Below, piece by piece: positions 18,069 to 21,751 of a stretch of DNA of 21,751 nucleotides (the stretch's first letter is position 1; each line of letters starts with the position of its first letter). The DNA comes from Plakobranchus ocellatus (taxonomy: Eukaryota > Mollusca > Gastropoda > Plakobranchidae), in assembly GCA_019648995.1 (NCBI GenBank), contig BLXT01001278.1, positions 1,105,835 through 1,127,585 on the forward strand, written 5' to 3'. The notes under the pieces were generated by a model that had not been told where the DNA came from, ran no database searches, and saw nothing but the letters and a program-made list of their open reading frames with translations. A program made the position numbers and the translations under genes.

Positions 18069-18382
18069 ATCCAAAGGGGACCCAGTTTGATCAATTCTTG
18101 TGTGCTGAAATTTTGTCTCCCTCGAGGAACATCCAAATGCAGTTAAAAAAATTGTTCAAGTTAGCCTGTAATCGATGTGCCCAGAAGTTGACATGCATAA
18201 AAGATACACACGTATCCAGCATAATATATGTATATCAAACTTTCTGTTCAAATAGGTTGAAAGTACAGAAAACAAGAAAAGTCAAAATCGCAGACGACTG
18301 AATGCATTATAATTTTAAAGAAAAAAATAAAAGACTAATTTTATACTAAGTTAAGTGAAACGGCACAATAACATCATCGAGA

Positions 18383-18418
18383 AATAAATGCAAAGAAACA
18401 AAAAAAAAAAAAAAAAAA
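18383..18418 (+). other. AATAAA followed by a 19-base A run
   Basis: AATAAA at 18383-18388 is followed 12 bases later by A19 (18400-18418). This is the arrangement left by a retroposed polyadenylated RNA on the plus strand. No parent gene or target duplication could be identified. Confidence 0.35.
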
Positions 18419-19675
18419 GGCTTGTTATAAAATGTCAACTAATTATGGTCCAAAAGATGTTCCTAGCACAATATCTAAATTGAAGATGGTGATCTAGAGA
18501 CGAGAACGAAACCTAGACTTTGTATACTTAGGTTTACATCAGAATCTAGCTAAGCTACTTATGATAACCTGTTTCAAAATGTTCTCCGCAAATCCGGCTG
18601 TACTCGGTGGGCTGCCACAGTTTCAAAGACCCTTGTCTGTCGATGCGGTTGAATGCTGTAACCCATTGTAGTCCTCTTTTCTCTGATTTTATAAATCTTA
18701 ATTCCCGAGCCTGATCTAAACCTGCCTGTGAAGGAAACAGGTCGGCAAGTCACAGAGCCGATTCTGAATTGAAGTGAAGTGGTATTAAAGCAAAATAACG
18801 CCTTTCATTTATATCATGAGAGTGAGGCCTATTGTCTGTGCATCATCGATATTGTATTGTTGGGCTATGATTTAGTACGTGTTACTGTGACAAATAAATC
18901 GACCACTTGACGGAAATTGCTGAATTTCATGACATTGGCAAACACATCTCACGATTTTTTTTTCAGGCGTCTAGGCCTAAAAATCTGTCCATTGTTGAGA
19001 TGTGCATTCCAAGACCAGACAAACAAGCAGACACAAAGAGACGGGCAGACAAACGAACACGCTCAATCCAATAGTAAATCAGAGTTATGGGCTCCGTGAC
19101 TTAGCAGACAAGAGAACCCGAAAAGCCCATCTTTTTTATGTTCCTGAGGTTAGATCTAAGTTGATGAACAGGCACTAATGCCGAGAGTAGTTCTGTAAAG
19201 CAAAGATTTTTTAATTCTTATAAAAATATCTAGATCTAGATCTAGATGTGAAGAAAAATGACCTTGAGGTGTACAAATATTAAGGTTAAATGAATAAAAA
19301 TATGACTTAATTGTTAGAACGTGAAGATGTGTGATATTTTAGCCAAACGAATGGTTCAAACTAGTTGTTTGCATACGCTAAAATACTATTGATTTTATAA
19401 ATAATTATGATATGTGTTCAAATTCTGACTTCAGAATCGACTTCCCCAGCGATTAGATACCAAACCCCCAAGCCTTTATTCATTATATTTAAGTTTATTT
19501 TTCTCTCCCTCTATCTATACCAAGGCATAGTCGAGACATTTCTGGACCTAAATAATATCCAACCAAAAGCTGTATTCAATTGAATCCACGAACCCGGGTT
19601 TTAGGTCTGTAATTAAAGTCAAGAGGCAAAGTATGATTGCAGACTAAGGACAATGTTTTAGGCTGTGTGTCAATA
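18419..19675. other. Intergenic DNA, no gene seen
   Basis: Includes TAGATCTA copies at 19151-19158 and a tandem pair at 19231-19244. A region at 18995-19060 has repeated AGACAAAC-like units. The 60-codon plus frame there (18917-19099) is rich in Gln/Thr from those units and is not supported as a gene. Confidence 0.45.
19230..19247. repeat. Tandem TAGATC cluster
   Basis: CTAGATCTAGATCTAGAT contains two overlapping TAGATCTA octamers (19231-19238, 19237-19244), matching the cluster at 9211-9229. Confidence 0.85.
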
Positions 19676-19925
19676 GAATGTTCTATATTTGATAAAGTGG
19701 AAAAAAAACAACTAATCTATTTATAATCCCCTGGCAAAACACAATAGAAAAGACAACAAACTAGGGATCTAAGGCCGTACAAATAGTTCCAGGCAGCATA
19801 GCGTGCTCATCTTACGCAATTAGATTTTAAAAAACTTTCAGACTTCGGAAAGCATTTAAAAGTTTACAGTGGGTGAAAATAAGTAGATTTAGATGCTTTG
19901 TATAGAACATCGATGGAATTTGACT
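19676..19925 (+). repeat. Dispersed repeat, copy B (partner at 899-1158)
   Basis: Same block order as copy A: AATGTTCTA, CTAATCTATTTATA, ATAGAAAAG, ACAAACTAG, GTACAAATAGTTC, GGCAGCATAGCGT, ATTTAAAAGTTTACAGTGGG, TCGATGGAATTTGAC. Similarity to copy A ends at about 19925, immediately before a different palindromic sequence at 19930, so that position may mark the element boundary. Confidence 0.6.
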
Positions 19926-19927
19926 AA

Positions 19928-20002
19928 TACAGTCAACACTGCTTAAGTCGATGTCCAAAGGACATAATTAAAAAGATCCGACTTACATAAAAAATCGACT
20001 TA
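19928..20002. repeat. Inverted-repeat segment, possible DNA-transposon end
   Basis: TA then CAGTCAACACTG opens the segment. TAAGTCGA (19944-19951) is mirrored by TCGACTTA (19995-20002), and ATGTCC/GGACAT (19951-19965) forms a small hairpin between them. CAGT starts next to a TA dinucleotide are typical of pogo/Tigger-type Tc1-mariner ends, but no opposite terminus was found. Confidence 0.3.
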
Positions 20003-20116
20003 CGGGATTTTTTCAGTTATCTCCCCTGATTGAAGAAACCACCACTCCACCACACAGTAGTACACACACACATATACTTACTCACTCTCTATATAAGCTT
20101 ATTAATGTTTTTTGGG

Positions 20117-20147
20117 TTTTTTTTTTTTTTTGGGGGGGGGGGGGGGG
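20117..20147. repeat. Poly-T/poly-G junction
   Basis: Fifteen T directly followed by sixteen G. The G run alone can form a G-quadruplex. It echoes the tract at 9139-9166. Confidence 0.9.
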
Positions 20148-20913
20148 AATAGCAGAACCCCAATTTCATTTTCCAAAATCGCTCACAGGTTCCTCTGTTT
20201 TATATTTACAAAACTAATAGGAGTTTGAAGCCGTGACTAATTATTGTAAAATAACTAATTGAGCTTTCTCAACATCATCATGTTGTGATTGGTCTTGTCA
20301 TCATAGTGCCCAGATGTCTGAAAATATATCTTCTTCATTGTTTCCAAATAATATTCGCAAGTACACCAAATTCGTTGAAACGCCCTTTTGATTCTTATTA
20401 TTTTTGTCGTCCAAATTGTGTGTGTTTGGTTTTGTTAATTCATTTTTTTTTATGTTTGCTAGTGTACTTTTTTTCACTCTGTAAATAAATTCGATTTTGT
20501 GTTTTAGGGGCAAATCTGTCTACTCTGTTTGCCTTGCAGATCTACAGTGTATATCTTAATGTAGTTTATATTAAGCCCAAGTGATGGCTTTCGGTTAGCA
20601 TTTTCTTCTAGCCAAAGATCGAATGAGGCTGGGAGTGTACATGTTTATAGATTGGCAGACCCTATGAGATAGATTGATATATCTACGATCTAGATCAGTG
20701 GCAGTATTGTGTTGGCTACAATGGAAATTTATTAGGCCCCAAGGTCTTTGTTCTTCAACCGAGGAAAAGGGGAGGATATGTAAACAGTAATGGTTTCGCG
20801 AGGGGATAAAGGGAAATTACATGGCACAACACACACGCACACATACATGTGTACGTCTTTGGAAATGATCGGCATGCTTGATCGTCACTGTCGCACTGCC
20901 TCGGTGCTACTGC
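20148..20913. other. AT-rich intergenic DNA, no gene seen
   Basis: Overlapping plus and minus frames at 20285-20513 are T-rich or A-rich by composition with no family motif. A short CA-rich patch lies at 20825-20845. Confidence 0.4.
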
Positions 20914-20914
20914 A

Positions 20915-20965
<51 letters not shown>
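20914..20965 (+). repeat. (GA)n microsatellite
   Basis: GA alternation with one AAAG interruption at its left edge. The minus-strand Ser-Leu frame across it (20755-21120) is an artefact. Confidence 0.95.
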
Positions 20966-20968
<3 letters not shown>

Positions 20969-21243
20969 TGAAGTTTAGACAAAGCCGACAAGTGCAAAAC
21001 AAGGGTTGCCGCTAATGTAATAATGTGAATAGATAGAAAGAACAAGGTCTGCCTCCAAACTAGACTGGTTGCCTGTGATGAGCAACACCCTCCCTCCCCT
21101 TCCCCCTCAAACACACACACACAAACAGAGAAATAAAACTTCCCGCTGTGGCCCCGTCCTGAGACTTTAATAAAGCGATAGAGAATGTAACACAGGGTGA
21201 ATTGGATAGTAAAAGGTAGGCCTGGGCACGAAGCCTATTTCTT

Positions 21244-21259
21244 GGTGTTCATGAACACC
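21244..21259. repeat. Perfect 16-bp palindrome GGTGTTCATGAACACC
   Basis: Identical to its own reverse complement over all 16 bases, with no spacer. Symmetry of this length suggests a homodimer-binding site or a structural remnant of a terminal repeat. Confidence 0.75.
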
Positions 21260-21382
21260 GAGTAACTCAGCCGGAAGTGTTCACGAATCTGATTACGAAT
21301 ATGAATACCGGAAGTATTTATCTTCAGCGACAACGCCCCCTTTCTACTCATCTCAAATGAAACACTCACTAGCCTTGCAGGA

Positions 21383-21460
21383 GCCGAATAGTACAACGAA
21401 TCCAGTGACGTATGCAACGAATCCTATGACGTATCAAGTCATCGCGTGTGTTCGTGTTGC
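21383..21460 (+). repeat. Direct repeat copy 1
   Basis: Starts GCCGAATAGTACAACGAATC and ends TGTGTTCGTGTTGC. It contains TGACGTAT at 21406-21413 and again at 21427-21434, exactly 21 bp apart. Confidence 0.8.
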
Positions 21461-21517
21461 AGGCCAGTGGTTATGAAAGGTCATTTCTGTTGTCTTCCGG
21501 TGACATTTTTTTTCCCC

Positions 21518-21596
21518 GCCGAATAGTACAACGAATCCAGTGACATATGCAGCGAATCCGATGACGTAGAAAAATCATCGTCTGTGTTCGTGTTGC
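21518..21596 (+). repeat. Direct repeat copy 2
   Basis: Starts GCCGAATAGTACAACGAATC and ends TGTGTTCGTGTTGC, about 135 bp downstream of copy 1. Its two subunits carry TGACATAT (21541-21548) and TGACGTAG (21562-21569), again 21 bp apart. Confidence 0.8.
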
Positions 21597-21751
21597 GCCT
21601 AATATGTGTTGACGGAGGTCAATGCACTAATTGTCGACCGACGCATCACATCCCCCTCTCCCCCCACTGACCATGCTGCGTGGGCGCAGGCCTAGATCTG
21701 GCTGCACTGCATTTTTCTGGCAGGAGGACTAGATCTAGACTTGTTATGTAT

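Larger units (their letters stand above)
21217..21601. repeat. Nested-repeat block, possible non-autonomous transposon or regulatory array
   Basis: TAGGCCTGGGCACGAA (21217-21232) is loosely mirrored by TTCGTGTTGCAGGCCA (21451-21466) and TTCGTGTTGCGCCTA (21587-21601). Inside are a perfect 16-bp palindrome, two 78-79 bp direct repeats (21383-21460 and 21518-21596), and within each of these two 21-bp subunits of the form AACGAATCC..TGACGTAT. No target-site duplication could be matched, so the transposon reading is tentative. Confidence 0.45.

Noticed and set aside
17915-18301. 128-codon plus-strand frame
   Set aside because: It overlaps the opposite-strand candidate exon, has no motif, and no convincing start; the following A run suggests retroposed or random sequence.
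18995-19060. Gln/Thr-rich peptide from AGACAAAC units
   Set aside because: Short imperfect repeat units explain the composition; there is no start, splice or domain evidence.
20755-21120. 121-codon minus-strand frame with a hydrophobic look
   Set aside because: Its core is the translated GA/CT repeat and the edges show no family features.
1-21751. CRISPR array, bacterial operons, rRNA or integron-like structures
   Set aside because: No regularly spaced identical repeats, Shine-Dalgarno-led gene strings or rRNA signatures were seen; all interpretable signals are eukaryotic.

Overview
This window reads as non-coding-rich nuclear DNA of an animal, most likely a lophotrochozoan and plausibly a gastropod mollusc. 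It is AT-rich, full of homopolymers and GA/CT/TA microsatellites, and has no operon-like gene packing. Its recognisable protein signals are metazoan: a THAP zinc-finger exon ending in a splice donor, a Ty3/Gypsy retrotransposon, and a LINE remnant. The taxon is an inference from general knowledge of snail and slug genomes, including the abundant TAGATCTA motif; no sequence here proves it.

Layout. 1-600: degenerate minisatellite-like repeat. 600-2285: intergenic, with a G-quadruplex motif (795-813) and one copy of a dispersed repeat (899-1158). 2286-6271: a structurally complete but dead minus-strand Ty3/Gypsy element, with two LTRs, a tRNA-Trp primer-binding site, a polypurine tract, a 4-bp target duplication and Gag-protease-RT-RNaseH-integrase remnants. 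6272-7947: GA microsatellite and largely featureless DNA. 7948-8011 (minus) and 8881-9087 (plus): two divergent candidate exons, the second a clear THAP domain. 9088-13900: microsatellites, a tRNA-derived SINE candidate near 10.7 kb, and TAGATCTA clusters. 13924-14008: an excellent hairpin that could be a microRNA precursor. 15180-15910: a GC-richer island and a decayed minus-strand LINE fragment. 17829-17997 (minus): a weak candidate exon. 18.0-21.2 kb: simple repeats and a second copy of the dispersed repeat (19676-19925). 21217-21601: a structured block of nested repeats, palindromes and CRE/ETS-like motifs.

The only coherent gene set is the retrotransposon. Its Gag, protease and RT share one reading frame, and its RT, RNase H and protease have each lost catalytic residues, so the copy cannot move by itself. 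The integrase keeps the full DD35E spacing in spite of a stop codon. The cellular genes, if real, are represented only by single exons, so this window is probably intronic or intergenic.
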